Shown in pieces: positions 22,386 through 34,295 of a DNA stretch of 64,000 nt. The position numbers and the translations under genes are program-made. Source of the DNA: Megascapheus bottae (Eukaryota; Chordata; Mammalia; Rodentia; Geomyidae). Under the pieces are notes generated by a model. That model saw nothing but the letters and a program-made list of their open reading frames with translations, searched no databases and was not told the DNA's origin. Location: assembly GCA_024803745.1 (NCBI GenBank), contig JANJXV010000004.1, positions 42,217,358-42,281,357 of the forward strand, read 5' to 3'. Numbering within the stretch: the stretch's first letter is position 1; every line of letters starts with the position of its first letter.

Positions 22386-22703
22386 AATAATAATATAGAA
22401 GAGGCTTTAATTTAGTTAAAATCCTTTCTAAATAGTGGAAACAACTTAGAATCTTGAAATTTTACACGAGGAGATAATTGTTTTGTTCTCAGAAAAAATA
22501 TAGCAAGCCAAACAAGATGATGCAGATACGGAAATAAAGAAAACAAGAAGAAACTACTACTCACTTGAAACTGAAGTGGAAACTGGAAACTCACTCTGTT
22601 ATTGCTTGCGATTGGCCATCACTATGAGAAGCCAGATGCTAAGAGAGCCTGTTTGACGTCAGAGGCTTTGGGAGTATCAAGAAGATAGAGGATAGATGAT
22701 TTT
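22386..22703. other. Unique sequence
   Basis: No repeat recognised. A full palindromic CRE-type site, TGACGTCA, lies at 22654-22661. It is notable in CpG-poor DNA but isolated. Confidence 0.4.
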
Positions 22704-22792
22704 TAAGTTTAGTTTTATTGTCAAGGAGATGTATAGAGGGGTTACAGTTATATCCATAATATATGAGTACATTGCTTGTTGAACATTGTTGC
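22704..22792 (-). mobile_element. Short L1 3' end
   Basis: Reverse orientation: tttagttttattgtcaagga, gtatagaggggttacagtta, tgagtacattgcttgttga. The gtacattgcttgttgaac type is shared with 41,730 and 55,265, a third 3' UTR lineage. Confidence 0.7.
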
Positions 22793-23053
22793 CTTGGAAA
22801 AACAATCTAAACTTCCTAATTTACTAGCTGCAGAGTTCAAAGTGAAGAGTAAAGGTGATTTTGAGGTTTTTCTCTGAAAGGTTCGCATGGATGTTGTTGA
22901 TATTCACTGAGGTGATAAATCCTGGTGAACAGCAGGCATGATACAGACAAATCATATATTATATGAGGTGTTCGTTAACCTTTTGGTTGCAGTTGAACAT
23001 GTGTGTTTTGAGCTCATGGTCAGAGGCATCAACATAGGAAGCATATAGGTCAT
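22793..23053. other. Unique sequence
   Basis: No feature recognised. Confidence 0.35.
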
Positions 23054-23065
23054 AGAATTGCGGCC

Positions 23066-23295
23066 GCTCCAGCTGGGAGCACAGCCTAGTGGTAGTGTGC
23101 TCATCTAGCATGCACGAAGCCCTGGGTTCGATTCCTTGGTACCACATACACAGAAAAAAGTCAGGAGTTGTGCTGTGGCTCAGGAGGTGGAGCTCTAGCT
23201 TTGAGCAAAAAGTGTTCAAGGACAGAGCCCAGGCCCTGAGTTCAAGCCCCAGGACTGGAAAAAAAAGAAAGAAAAAAAAGAAAAAGAAAAGAACT
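23066..23295 (+). mobile_element. IDL-Geo SINE with intact B box
   Basis: Forward dimer with cagcctagtggtagtgtgct, B box GGTTCGATTCC (23125-23135), Geo-like half gtgctgtggctcaggaggtg and a long impure A-tail (23258-23295). Possible imperfect duplication agaattgcggcc / agaactgaggct (23054-23065 and just after the tail). A NotI-type GCGGCCGC (23060-23067) sits on the left junction. Confidence 0.9.
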
Positions 23296-25601
23296 GAGGC
23301 TGTTCACCTGAGGAAAATGAATAGAGAAAAGAAAACAAATGCACTAGTTAGAGGAAGAGATGCTAGCAAACATGATTGAGAAAGAGACAAGATAGAGGTG
23401 ACCAAATTTTCAAGTGAAGCCTGAAAATGTTCTAAGGAGGATGGAGCATGTGCACTGTTAAATGTCACTGAAAGACCAACTAAGATGAAGACAGAGTGTT
23501 GAGGTTAAGATGATTATATATTAAAATGAGAGGGAATATTTGGTTTGGCCACAAAAGGGCCTTTGTGATCATTACAAAATCTAGTTTGTTGGAATAGAAG
23601 GAAGCCTCACTGAAATGGAGTGAGAAGAAATAGAAAGTGAATAGAAAGAGAGGTTTTGAAAAACTTATTTGGAGTTTTTAGAAAGGACTGTTTTGGATTA
23701 GATTCACATTGACATTTTCAACTACTCAAGGCAGACTAGAAAACCATAGAGATTGTCTCCGGAATTGTGAAGAAAAATGATTTGCCAGCTTGAATTTTAT
23801 GTGCAAAAAAACCTACCAATGCTATATGAAGATAGAATGAAGACATTCTCATATATGTGTGGACTTAAGAAAAAAATGTACCTCTAAGTTACTCTTTCTC
23901 TCAAATAGCTAGTGGAGGATCATCTTCAAAAAATGAGACCACAGATTGGAAATAAGATGTTAGGAACTGGAAGAGTGGAAAGGCATAGAAAATACACAGA
24001 GGTAAGGCTGAGGACAAATGTACCACAGAACTTAATAGTAACTACCAGATGGGAGTAGGAAAATGAAGGTGTTCAGGAAGCATGACAGAGATATTTGAGT
24101 AGAGCTAGGACTGGAGGGGACAAGTAAAACTTATATTTAATCTAACATAAGAAGCCAAATGAGCTATATTAAAAGCTTTTGAGGGTGTTGATTATGATCC
24201 TTGGACATTATAAGCATCAATGAAAATGTCAGTTAATTACTTTAAATGCTACTTTTTATGAAAAGAACTATGGAAACCAAAGTTAACTGGTAGGTTAACA
24301 GATACATTGGGACATTTGGGAAATATTAAAAATGGATATATTGAAAACTAAGTAAAGGAAAAATAAGATAGTTTTTGGAGTTAGGGCAGTTATACAAGAA
24401 AGAAAAGATAATTGTAATACATCTGTCTTGTGTTGTTCTGTGATGAATATTGATGATTTATTTAACAAAAAGCTATAAAATATTTATCCTAGGAAAGTTC
24501 CAAAAGGAACATGTAGTGGGGCAGAAAACTCAATATTCATTTTTCAAAAAGGAATTAATGGTTGTTGTATGAAATTCATAAATCAAGATGTAACTTAATA
24601 TTATTATTTAGAAATAAGGAGGTCACAACTCTAAATTGCCTGAGGATTGCAAATTACTTCCTTGTGATTTGAGAGCTTGGCATGAGCAAGCCAGAAATAC
24701 CTTTCAATTTGTCTTTACTAATTTTGAGAGTATTCTTTTTAATAAATTTTTATCTCTTTCTTTGAGTATTTAAAAAATATGAAAATCCTAAATGGGATGA
24801 TTGATATTTAGCATATACATTTTTTCTGACAGTTAAGATGATTTTGCCTATTTAACTGCTCTTGTGGATTTCTTAGGCTTAAAAAATGAGAACAGAACTT
24901 TTATTTTTTTATCTTCCTGTTCAAAACAAAAAGTAACTCTTATCTGTTAGATCATTTAAAAATGACAGTCTTCCTTCTTGTTTTTTTTTTTAAATCTCTG
25001 TGACACCTAGGCAGGATTTGACTTTTTATTTGTTAGGTTTAGCAGAATACTGAATTACTTCAAATTGATTTTAGGATCTGGAGTACAAATTCCTTTTTAA
25101 TCAGATAGCCTAATTCTCACTGAGCAATTAGAAGGATAATATATTTTAGACTCCGGCCTTTTCTTTCTCTGTCTTGTCTAACTGTAAGGCAACCTGAGCA
25201 AATTAATTTATTTTACAGGTGGATTGATTTAGTGGTCAGAGATATATTTGATGCATAAACTTCCTGAGTATCAACAAAAGTTCAGGGTAAGGTATGTGAT
25301 GATTGTTTTATATTAGAAACAAATGGTTGATAATGCCTACCCTCAAGTTCTCTAGGAAAAGGCACTATTTTTTATCTTTATACTGTCAGCCCCTAGGGCT
25401 TTAATGACAGATTCATTTGACTGTCCAAATCAGTTTTTTGCCCCTTCCTGAAGGCAGTTCGATGTGGTTGACAGGTACATTCATAGCTCTCCATTAGGAT
25501 AAGAGGTGCCTGGCTAAATAATATTCATATTCTCCTGGTAATCTATAGAAAACTCCCTGTCATGTGATGAAGAGTTGTACCCTTGGGAATAGTGTCTTTA
25601 T
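23296..25601. other. Unique AT-rich sequence, 2.3 kb
   Basis: No repeat family recognised and very few open frames. Purine-rich patches at 23,580-23,670 and 23,930-24,130. Nothing supports a gene. Confidence 0.5.
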
Positions 25602-25720
25602 TCATTCACTATATAAATATTTATGGGCTGCCTTTTATGTGCTTGGCATTGTGCTAAGTGTTGGGTGAAGGAAGCAAAACATGTTCCCATCTATTAAAGA
25701 AAGGCAAGTAAACAAGCTAC
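25602..25720 (-). repeat. L2 (LINE-2) 3' remnant
   Basis: Antisense L2 reading: attcactatataaatattta, ttttatgtgcttggcattgt, gctaagtgttgggtgaagga, gcaaaacatgttcccatc. The order matches the common mammalian L2 3' end. Confidence 0.75.
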
Positions 25721-26614
25721 GTATGAGAAGTATCTTAATGGAAGTGTCAGAAAGAATGTGTGGAAAGTGTGCTCTCTATCATGACATAATAAATCACCTA
25801 GAGTAGAGTTTTATGTTTCAGACTCCTTTTAGCTGGATGGGAAATATATTTCTGCTAAGGAGGCCTTCGAATCACACTGCCAGTCCCATTGCCTGTTGTA
25901 TGAAATAAATACATATTTCAATCAATAATTCCATCCAAGTCAATGTGAAGAGAAGAACATGGATATCCATCTTGAGAATACTCCTCAGTGGCTTTGTGTT
26001 CAACATCTACTTCTGAACTAACTCAGCTCTACCTTGGATCAAGTGACAGCTCTGATAGCTCTGAGTAGAAATGCCATCACAGAATTAAGATTTATTCTAT
26101 GTCTTTGACCTTTTACAAAATGAACATGAGTAACATTGTAAACCTGTGAATCTTTGGTAACCTTACATTTGAGGTCTAGCTATTAACATTTTTTTGGTTC
26201 TTTCATAAATTTAAAGGTAAAAAAATTCACCTTTCAAATTCCTATTTACCAGGACACTATTTGGCCCTTAGTAGGTGCCACATGCAAACTTGTTTTGAGT
26301 GAATGCACTTACAAGCAATAATCAGTGAACTAATACATATTGCCACTTAAGTATTGAATAAATGAATTAATGAATGAATGGTTATATGCCACTCTGTCCT
26401 AGGTTTGCTGTCAAGAGCCAGCAAGCTTTCATCTTGTGAAGCTTTCCAGGAAATAAAACTTGTATAAATCCTTATATATTATGTTATGCCTTTCTGTAAG
26501 GAATGTAATTATTTTTTCTGTGCTCACTTCACCGATTCAACAGCACATCTGTTTATCAACTTTTATTTCTTTCCACCTCACATGTGTGCATATGCAGGCG
26601 CATGCATGCATATT

Positions 26615-26645
<31 letters not shown>

Positions 26646-27533
26646 TGCCTTCCTTAATTGGTCATGCTTCCTTTTTGGAAATAGATGAAAGCGTGAGTCA
26701 TAAGTAAAAGCCTGTAGGAATTCAGGTGATGCACTGCTCCCAGGTATCCTTAATTCTTTTCTGTTTATTGTGATAAGGGATTATTGGTTTAGAAATAGCT
26801 TTCAGCGATTTTAAGCACATATCTCCAGTAAGTGTCACTGAAACATAGAAGGAATTCTGAGACCAATAACAATTTTCTCTTTTTTATGTGAAGGAAATTT
26901 TGTTATTGGCCATAAATGGCATACATGTTATTTGCTCTCATTTCAACAGTAAAAATGGCATTGTGCATTGCATTGCATCAGGCTATATTTTCAGCCAATG
27001 TTTGTTTTAAGCTGCTCATCTCATAAATAGAAATACCTAAGGTGTTAATAAAATACGCAGGTACTTTGAACATAGCAATATGCAATAGTATTCCCAATTA
27101 AACTCAAGCAATTAAAGCTTTCCCTCTTCATTCTAAAGTCTGTTAAGTATGAAAGCTGTTTTCATGAGCAGAGAAATTTTATATTATTTTCATTTCATTT
27201 CTGAAGTCCTTTACCTCAAATGGAATTCTTTTAGTTTTATCAATTCAAATTTAGTTAGTGCATTCTAGAATTCACAAAGTGCTTCAAGTTGAGTATATGG
27301 TTTCCTAAATTCAAGAGTAATGAATTGTATCTGCCATAATTTGGTAATGATATGTTTCAGACTGGAACTATATGGGGTCCAGAAATGCATTTCTGAAACA
27401 ACTTGGGTTCCTCACCATGTACGGTTTTTCATTGTTAGAAAGTAAATGATGGTCCAAACATCCCTTAATAAAATTCTAGCGAATTTATAAGGATATTTTA
27501 TAATGTGCAGTAAACATAGAAAGTTTTAAAACT
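25721..27533. other. Unique sequence with a (CA)n tract and a weak L2/MIR trace
   Basis: 26245-26385 shows cttagtaggtgcc and tgaataaatgaattaatgaa, weakly suggesting L2 or MIR ends. A (CA)n tract lies at 26615-26640. The rest, notably 26,750-27,500, is unique, AT-rich and free of recognisable transposons, which fits (but does not show) conserved non-coding DNA. Confidence 0.45.
26615..26640. repeat. (CA)n microsatellite
   Basis: 26 bases of CA. Confidence 0.95.
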
Positions 27534-27971
27534 AAAACTTTGTATTTTATTTTATTTTATTTTTTATACTTTTTTATTGTAATTAATAAAAGGATTACAT
27601 GATATTTGCCAGATAGAAGGTGCATTAATTCACATACATTGATACCCTTTCACATGTCTTGGTACCCATTATCCTCCCCCCCACCCCCCCACCCGTCTTG
27701 GTTTTCCCCCCTTCCCTATCAAATTTCAAATAACCAAATACAAATAAATTCAATATATCAAATAACAAAGTGAGATACTGTAATAATATGAGATACCTAA
27801 GGGACAGCAAAGGAGATGAGAGATAACATAGTACATTAAGGACAACAATCATTCGTTATATGGCTTTTGTTTCAATATCCTGGAGGTCCTTTCAATTAGC
27901 TTCATACTATATGGCCTTATGTATCAAGATTTTGCTCTATTGCAGATCTCTACTAGTAGAGCCCAAGGTTT

Positions 27972-28297
27972 CTACTGATTATGATGAATGAGGGAAACCA
28001 TTGAGCCTAAGTTCCTTTGAGTCTGGCTTACTTCACTTAATGTGATTTTTTCTAAGTCTTTCCATTTCCTAACAAATGGGGCAATGTCATTCTTTCTGAC
28101 AGCAGTATAGAATTCCATTGTGTACAAATACCACAACTTGTTGATCCACTCATCAACTGAGGGACATCTAGGTTGGTTCCATATCTTTGCTATGGTGAAT
28201 AGTGCTGCAGTGAACATTGTTGTGCTAGTGGATTTAGTATGCCCTTGTTTCTGGATGGTTGGGTAAATGCCAAGTAGTGGAATTGCTGGGTCATAGA
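27972..28297 (-). pseudogene. L1 ORF2 extreme C-terminus (3' half of inverted L1)
   Basis: Minus-strand frame with MFTAALFTIAKIWNQPRC, PSVDEWINKLWYLYTMEF and FVRKWKDLEKI, ending at a stop at 27972. It is continuous with the inverted segment in the ancestral element. The 3' UTR follows with a long C-rich/G-rich tract at 27,676-27,712. Confidence 0.92.
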
Positions 28298-29365
28298 ATC
28301 AACATTGTGAAAATGACAATCTTGCCAACGGCTATCTACAAATTCAACGCAATACCCATCAATATCCCAATGGCATTCTTTAAAGAAATAGAAGAGGCAA
28401 TTCAAAATTTCATATGGAATAATAAAAGACCCCGTATAGCAAAAACACTTCTTAGCAGAAAGAACAGCGCTGGAGGAAATTCAATTCCAAACTTTAGACT
28501 CTATTACAGAGCTATAATTATCAAAACAGCTTGGTACTGGCACAAGAACAGGCCTGAAGACCAATGGAATAGAACTGAGGACCCAGACATTAAACCACAG
28601 ACCTATGGCCACCTAATCTTTGACAAGGGAGCTAAAAAAATAGAATGGAAGAAAGATAGCCTCTTCAACAAGTGGTGCTGGCAGAACTGGCTAAGCACCT
28701 GCAGAAAACTAAAGTTGGATCCTTCTTTGTCACCTTGCACTAGAATTAACTCCAAATGGATCAAAGACCTGGAGGTAAAAGCTGACACACTGAAAACTTT
28801 ACAGGAAGGAATAGGAGATACACTAGGCCTCCTTGGCACAGGTCAAAATTTTCTTAATAAGGACCAAGAATCGCAACAAATCAGAGAAAGGCTGGATAAA
28901 TGGGACTGCATTAAACTGCAGAGCTTTTGTATGGCAAAGGACATAGCTAGTAAATTAATTAGGAAGCCTACAGAGTGGGAGAAAATCTTCACCAACCAAA
29001 CAACAGACAAAGGCCTCATATCTAAAATATATCAACAGCTCAAAAAATTGAATCACTCCAAAACTAATCTCCAAAGTAACCATCCCATTAAAAAATGGGC
29101 CAAAGACTTCAAGAGAGTCTTCTCTGAAGAAGAAACAAAAATGACACATCTCTGGTCATAAAAGAAATGCAAATCAAAACAACTCTAAGATTCCACCTCA
29201 CTCCAGTTAGAATGGCCAGGATCAGGAAAACGAATAATAACAGATGCTGGAGGGGATGTGGTCAGTAGGCATCACTACTACACTGTTGGTGGGAGTGCAA
29301 ACTCGTTCAAACACTATGGAAAGCAGTGTGACAGTGCCTCAAAAGGCTAAACATAGAACTCCCCT
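28298..29365 (+). pseudogene. L1 ORF2 middle/C-terminal segment (inverted 5' half)
   Basis: Continuous frame to 29161 covering the segment after the reverse transcriptase core: NIVKMTILPTAIYKFNA near the start, [20 protein letters not shown] in the middle, then [16 protein letters not shown]. It breaks at about 29143, where comparison with the 18.3-kb copy shows a ~25-bp deletion. The expected RHMKKC segment is lost and the frame reaches a stop. Further down, the cysteine-motif DNA (agatgctggaggggatgtgg) persists out of frame. The catalytic core is absent. Confidence 0.93.
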
Positions 29366-29381
29366 AAAATTTTGTATTTTA

Positions 29382-30589
29382 AAAACACAGAAAATTTTTA
29401 AAGCATCTGTCCCCATATTCTGTGAACAGATAGTTCTAGAAACCACAGATATATAAGTCCTTTCAGAATCTGAGGATTTAGGATTTGAAGGCCACCTTAA
29501 ATGCCTTGTTCGTTCTCTTCAATCACATTATGTGACATGCTTAAAACTGTAAGCATTATTGTTAGTTTTAGAACATATTGGCTAGTTTAGTAAGAATACA
29601 GGCAAGTTAAGAAAAAATTACAGAGAAAACAGATAATCTTTTTTTTCCCCTGCAGATTGATTTAGAAACTTAGAACTCACAAATAAAAGCTTACTCTCCC
29701 AAGTCCACTAATGGGTTCAAAATGTTAGCCATTTTCAGGGTTAGTTAACCAATACGGAAGACCATCTTGAAAGTTTATCTTTGTCTAATCTATCTCCTGG
29801 GAAAAAATTAGGGTAACTGCTTTTCCTTTCTTTTATTGGATTCAGGCAGCCATGTGAAAAGCGATATAATCAACAAGTAAATATTGAACAGGAAATTATA
29901 GAGTAAATATTATGTTATGACAAAGTAAGTAGCAAATACCATTTCTGCCTCCTCAACTGCTATTTTCTGGTCATATGCTAACACTGAAAATTAAATATAA
30001 TTTATAATATCTTTCAATTCGCTTTCTGTTTATTGGACCTAGTTACATAGCTAGTAGTGTTTTCTAAATTACTGTTATTTTATATGTCAACTTAATTTGA
30101 TGTTCTGTGAAGTTTCTTATATGAAGAACCAAAATAGTATTTTTTTGGTAATAATTTACTGTTTTGAAAGGACTTTTACTGACCTCCTTCTAGTAGGCAG
30201 CAAAAAGATTACTTTTGCAGATTAGGGGGAAAAATCTTTCTAAAATCCTGAAATTTTGTCAGACTCGTTTCCTGGAGCAGGCCACGTGAAGGTGATTGGC
30301 TCACTTGTACCTTCCTTGGCTTCTTCCACATATTTATCTTTCATCTGCAGAAATGTTGGCTACTCTGCTAAGGGTTGCCAAAGATCTGCTATAACTACTG
30401 ATCCCAGTGTAGGTTCCAGGCTGAAGAAAGAGTAGGAGAACTCACAGAGAAGGTGCAAGACTGTTAACAAGAACCAGAGGGATCTAATCCAGGCAAAGTG
30501 CCTGGAAAAAAATGGACGAAAGCAATCGAGGAATATTTCATAAAACAATTTTTATGGGCATTTGTCATCCCTATTTTAATTTTTAATTT
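29382..30589. other. Unique AT-rich sequence
   Basis: No repeat recognised. A 62-codon minus frame (30360-30548) is hydrophobic but unrecognised. Confidence 0.45.
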
Positions 30590-30676
30590 TTAGGACTAGT
30601 GTGATTTAAATCGGGTCCTTGCATTTGTTCAGCTGGTTCTCTGCCTCTTGAGCCCTACTGACAGTCCATCTAGGAA
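30590..30676 (-). mobile_element. Degraded ID-like (dID) SINE module
   Basis: Reverse tRNA-like landmarks: gactagtgtgatttaaatcg, ggtccttgca, ctctgcctcttgagccctac. Only the ID-like module is visible. Confidence 0.5.
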
Positions 30677-31015
30677 AGTAACCAAAGGTATTTAAGGTAT
30701 GGATGCAGATGAGTGACTGGACTCAGCTCCCGGCTGCTTCTCCACTTCCTTCTGAGGAGACTGCACACCATAGTGGTCAACAGAGTCCTAGAACACGAAA
30801 CCTGCCAGGTTAGAGAAGGCCAGCATGGTGTGCTGACTGTTCTCATGCTCTTCTGTTGGCAGAGGTCTCACTTAACATATGAGGGCCACCCACCATCACC
30901 AAAGGCAACCCTGACTGTGTACCAAAGTGATAGACTATTTCATGGCCTGTTTCATAATGCATCACTAAGCCTACAGCAAGTCTGGCCTAGCTCCATCAGA
31001 GGCGTCTAAGCCTTT
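30677..31015. other. Unique sequence
   Basis: No repeat recognised. A 98-codon plus frame (30713-31009) is unrecognised. It abuts the LTR-like segment that follows and could be part of the same decayed element. Confidence 0.35.
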
Positions 31016-31250
31016 TGTTCAGCCGAAGTAAACAGATATCCTGACACTAGAAGATAAGGCTGCGACAATCTGCTGAGGACCATGTTGAGGCATTAAAGTT
31101 CGATTAATTACAAAGCTCACACAAGCCAGAGCAAAGAGCATCTTTATTAAGCTGGCAGGGGCTGCAAGGCTTGGACAGAACAAGAGAGATTGTTCCAGTG
31201 ACCCCAGGGCTTCTTTGTTGGGAATCACAGTTTTTCACTTTGATTCACTA
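31016..31250 (-). repeat. Possible LTR fragment (endogenous retrovirus-like)
   Basis: On the minus strand there is an AATAAA (31143-31148) followed by ~125 bp ending in ...ctgaaca. That is the arrangement of an LTR R-U5 region, with the terminal CA at 31016-31017 (plus-strand TG). The U3 side fades out without a matching TG terminus, and I found no target-site duplication. The segment is GC-richer than its surroundings. It could instead be ordinary unique DNA with a chance AATAAA. Confidence 0.3.
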
Positions 31251-32150
31251 GTGGCAGAACTACCAGCATGGCTACAACTCTACAAAGTGATAAATTCCCT
31301 AACTAAATTCAATGCCAAGTGTAAAATATGAAAGAGTATGGCTAAGAGTACATTCTGAGTTGTCCAGTTGGGAGATGAGGTCAGGATACACAGAGCAACC
31401 TTGTGGAATAAAATTTCTAGAACTAAGGGAGTAAACTTTTATCTTTGGAATCTTCTGGTGTTAGCATTCATTCCAGAAATGGTTCTTGGTCATATTCCCT
31501 GGAGACATTGTATCAGCAGAGTAGATTCAAATTTGATTTTACCTCATAATCCCATCTATAGAAAAATTGGTGAAGTATTTTTAAGTCTGGATTGATACTT
31601 ACATTTCATTTCCCAAAGTCCTTTGTGGTTAGGTATGGGTCTAGAGGTAGAAGGAATGTGTTCTGTTTCCAGTCCCAAGAGACCTCATATATATCACAGT
31701 GTTTGTGGAAGGATCCTGGTCTCTAAATCAGTCTGGTATGAAAAACAAACCTCTGACCAAGAACACCTGTATGGATCAGTTTTATGGGTGAGAAACAAAG
31801 TTCTCTTGTGTCAAGATATAGAGATATTTGGGTTTAGGTGTTATCCTAACCCATATGGACTGTTATAAAAATATCAGCAATTTAAGGCTTCATATTTACC
31901 TTGACTCTGTGGAAGATCAAGCCATATTTGATAAATCACAAAGCTCTAGTGACAAATCTAATTAATCACCTGAAGTTCTTCCTGTCAGACCTGTTTGTTT
32001 TCCACTAGATGTTAGGACTCCTTTTCTCTGAAAAGTCTTTTATTTTTCATCCCCAGGGTCACTGGTCACTTGGATTTAATTCCCAGGAATGAGAGAACAA
32101 CATGGACTACAGCATTTAATTGAGACACATAACCATAATCTGAAAGTTTT
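31251..32150. other. Unique sequence
   Basis: No repeat recognised. Two plus frames of 75 and 81 codons (31368-31595 and 31623-31868) are unrecognised. Confidence 0.4.
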
Positions 32151-32871
32151 TTCTTTTTTTACTGTAATTAATAGAAGGGTTACATTATATTTGCCAGATA
32201 GAAGGTGCATTACTTCATAAACACTGACACTCCTCATGTTTTTGTCCCCATTTTCCTCCCCACCCCTCCCCTCATCTTGTTTTCCTCCTTTCCTATCCTA
32301 TTTCAAACAAACAAAAAAATAGATACAATATACCAGATACCAAGGTAAGACACTGTAACAATATGAGAATAACCAAGGGACAACAAAAGAGGTGAGAAAT
32401 AACATAGTACATTAAGGACAACAGTCACACATTATATGTCTCTTGTTTCTATATCCTGGAGGTCTTTTCATTTAGCCTCATCCTATATGGCCTTATGTAT
32501 TTAGGTTTTGAGCTATTGTAATCCTCTGCTAGTAGAGTCCATGGTTTGTTTTAATTATGACAAATGAGGGAAACCATTGAGCCTATGTTCCTTTGAGTCT
32601 GGCTTACTTCACTTGATATGAATTTTTTCCAAGTCTTTCTATTTCCTTGCAAATGGGGCGATGTCCTTCTTTCTGACGGCAGTACAGAATTCCATTGTGT
32701 ATAAATACCACATCTTGTTGATCCACTCATCAACTGAGGGACATCTGGGTTGGTTCCATATCTTTGCTAAGGTAAATAGTGCTGCAATGAACATCGTTGT
32801 GCTAGTGGGTTTAGTATGTCCTTGTTTCTGGATGACTGGGTAAATGCTAAGTGGTGGAATTTTGGGGTCAT
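32151..32871 (-). mobile_element. 5'-truncated L1 (~720 bp)
   Basis: Reverse orientation: tail and 3' UTR (ctgtaattaatagaagggtt, gccagatagaaggtgcatta), C-rich tract near 32,255-32,275, then ORF2 C-terminus (frame 32639-32872 with QPRCPSVDEWINKMWYLYTM). 5' truncation lies at the YDP-I-PL segment near 32,871. No clear duplication seen. Confidence 0.9.
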
Positions 32872-32914
32872 ATTTTCTGATTAACTGGACTTGTAGTCTC
32901 ATAGAATCATTTTC

Positions 32915-32992
32915 CTGTTTGGCTTCAAACCTTGATCTACCAGTCACAGTCTCCTGAGTAGGTAGGATTACAGGTGTTAGTCTGGCAGCCTT
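32915..32992 (-). mobile_element. B1-like SINE head remnant
   Basis: Reverse 7SL-like: ggcttcaaaccttgatctac, agtctcctgagtaggtagga, ttacaggtgttagtctgg. The tail module is not visible, possibly lost when the neighbouring L1 inserted. Confidence 0.6.
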
Positions 32993-33390
32993 CTTTATTT
33001 TTTTAAATAGTCTGATGTATATACCTTACTTGCTCTGGACCATGATCCAATTCTTCATGCTTTCCACATACCTGGGATGAGAAGAACATACCACTGTAAG
33101 TAGATATTGACCATAATGAGGTCCGTGTTTATGTTTGAGCTGCCTTCCAATCACAACTAACCATCAGTACCCAGCTCTAATTCACTCTTGAAAGCAACAT
33201 TTTTCAAAATAGATAGTGGGGTTCAGTGTGAGTGAACCTATATTAGATAAATAATTTTATGTCTGGGTTAAGCTAAATAATAAAATAGTTGACTCAAAGG
33301 AATATTTTATCACAGTATCTGTCCTAATAAACTGCTTTGATAATGTGTCACTCAACTTACAGCATCTCAGGTCAGGAATGCATGCAAGGT
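32993..33390. other. Unique sequence
   Basis: No feature recognised. Confidence 0.4.
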
Positions 33391-33462
33391 TTTTCTTTCC
33401 AGTCCTGGAGCTTGAACTCAGGGCCTGAGCACTGTTCTTGGGCTTTCTCAAGGCTAACACAA
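33391..33462 (-). mobile_element. Truncated IDL-Geo SINE (Geo half only)
   Basis: ccagtcctggagcttgaact, gggcctgagcactgttcttg, ggctttctcaaggcta in reverse. The ID-like half is absent, so this is a 5'-truncated copy or the right monomer alone. Confidence 0.85.
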
Positions 33463-34014
33463 GGCTTGTAAATTCTACTTCAACAAAAGTAGGACGAAGA
33501 AGCAATGTTTTTGCACTCTTATCATGTTCTTCTTGTCCTTAATTGTAAGCAGATATGTTGTTACCCGAGGTAGGCCTCCTTTGAGGTAGTCTGCAGAAAA
33601 AAACGCAACTCCTCTTGTGCCAGGAAATTCTTCTCTACAAAGAGAGAAAAATCTTAATTACCCATGTTTATCTCTTGTTTTGGTTGTTGAGTTGCTTCAG
33701 GGGCTTCTGCCTCCTTTCCAGTACAGGTTGTTCAAAAGCCTTTACAGTGAGCATCTACCACCTGAAATGTGATGAGAGCTAGTGCACAGCCCTGCAACCT
33801 GGCCTCATAGAACCCTTTCACACTCAGCCTCATTTAAACAAAATATATTTACCTTTGCTAAAAAAATCTCCACCACTCTATTAGCATATAGATGTTAATA
33901 TGAACTGCCTGACATCCTTATATACAAATAGAAAAAAAAGAATAGTATGCACAGGGGAAGATGCCAGGGTATAACTCCTTGGAAGATTGAGCTTGCAGTT
34001 TAATAAAAATGCAG
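33463..34014. other. Unique sequence
   Basis: No feature recognised. Confidence 0.4.
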
Positions 34015-34295
34015 ACCAGAAATCTGAAACCTGTTGTCAGGAGGAAGGGTGAGGGAGTTGTGGGGGGGGATCAAATGAAAGGAGAGAGGAATGGTGGGCA
34101 AAACTAGCCACCACAGCCAGTGAAAATATGTGAAAATGAAACTTGAGATAACTTGAAGGGATGGGTTGTGTTGGGAGAGATGGGAGAAAAGATGGAAGGG
34201 ATGATATTGATCAAGATATACTGTATTCACAAATAGACATGCTAAGTGGAAACCTTTTTGTATAACTACTTAAAGATAATTTATAGATTAAAATA
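34015..34295 (+). repeat. Probable old L1 3'-end fragment
   Basis: Purine/G-rich stretch (34,030-34,100), then atgatattgatcaagatata, ctgtattcacaaatagacat, acctttttgtataactactt and aaagataatttatag. The same order is seen at 21,300-21,400. Tentatively the 3' end of an older L1 subfamily. Confidence 0.5.

Larger units (their letters stand above)
27534..29381. mobile_element. 5'-inverted (twin-primed) L1 with 16-bp TSD
   Basis: Left part (27550-28297) is L1 3' UTR plus ORF2 C-terminus on the minus strand. Right part (28298-29365) is the adjacent upstream ORF2 on the plus strand. The right part ends at ...gaactcccct and the left part begins (minus strand) at atgacccagcaatt. These are neighbours in the intact L1, so the two halves abut with no evident loss. 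Duplications aaaactttgtatttta (27534-27549) and aaaattttgtatttta (29366-29381) differ at one base. The A-tail is (TAAAA)n-like. Confidence 0.95.

Noticed and set aside
30713..31009. 98-codon plus-strand frame
   Set aside because: No recognisable domain, no promoter or splice context. It adjoins an LTR-like stretch and is better left unassigned.
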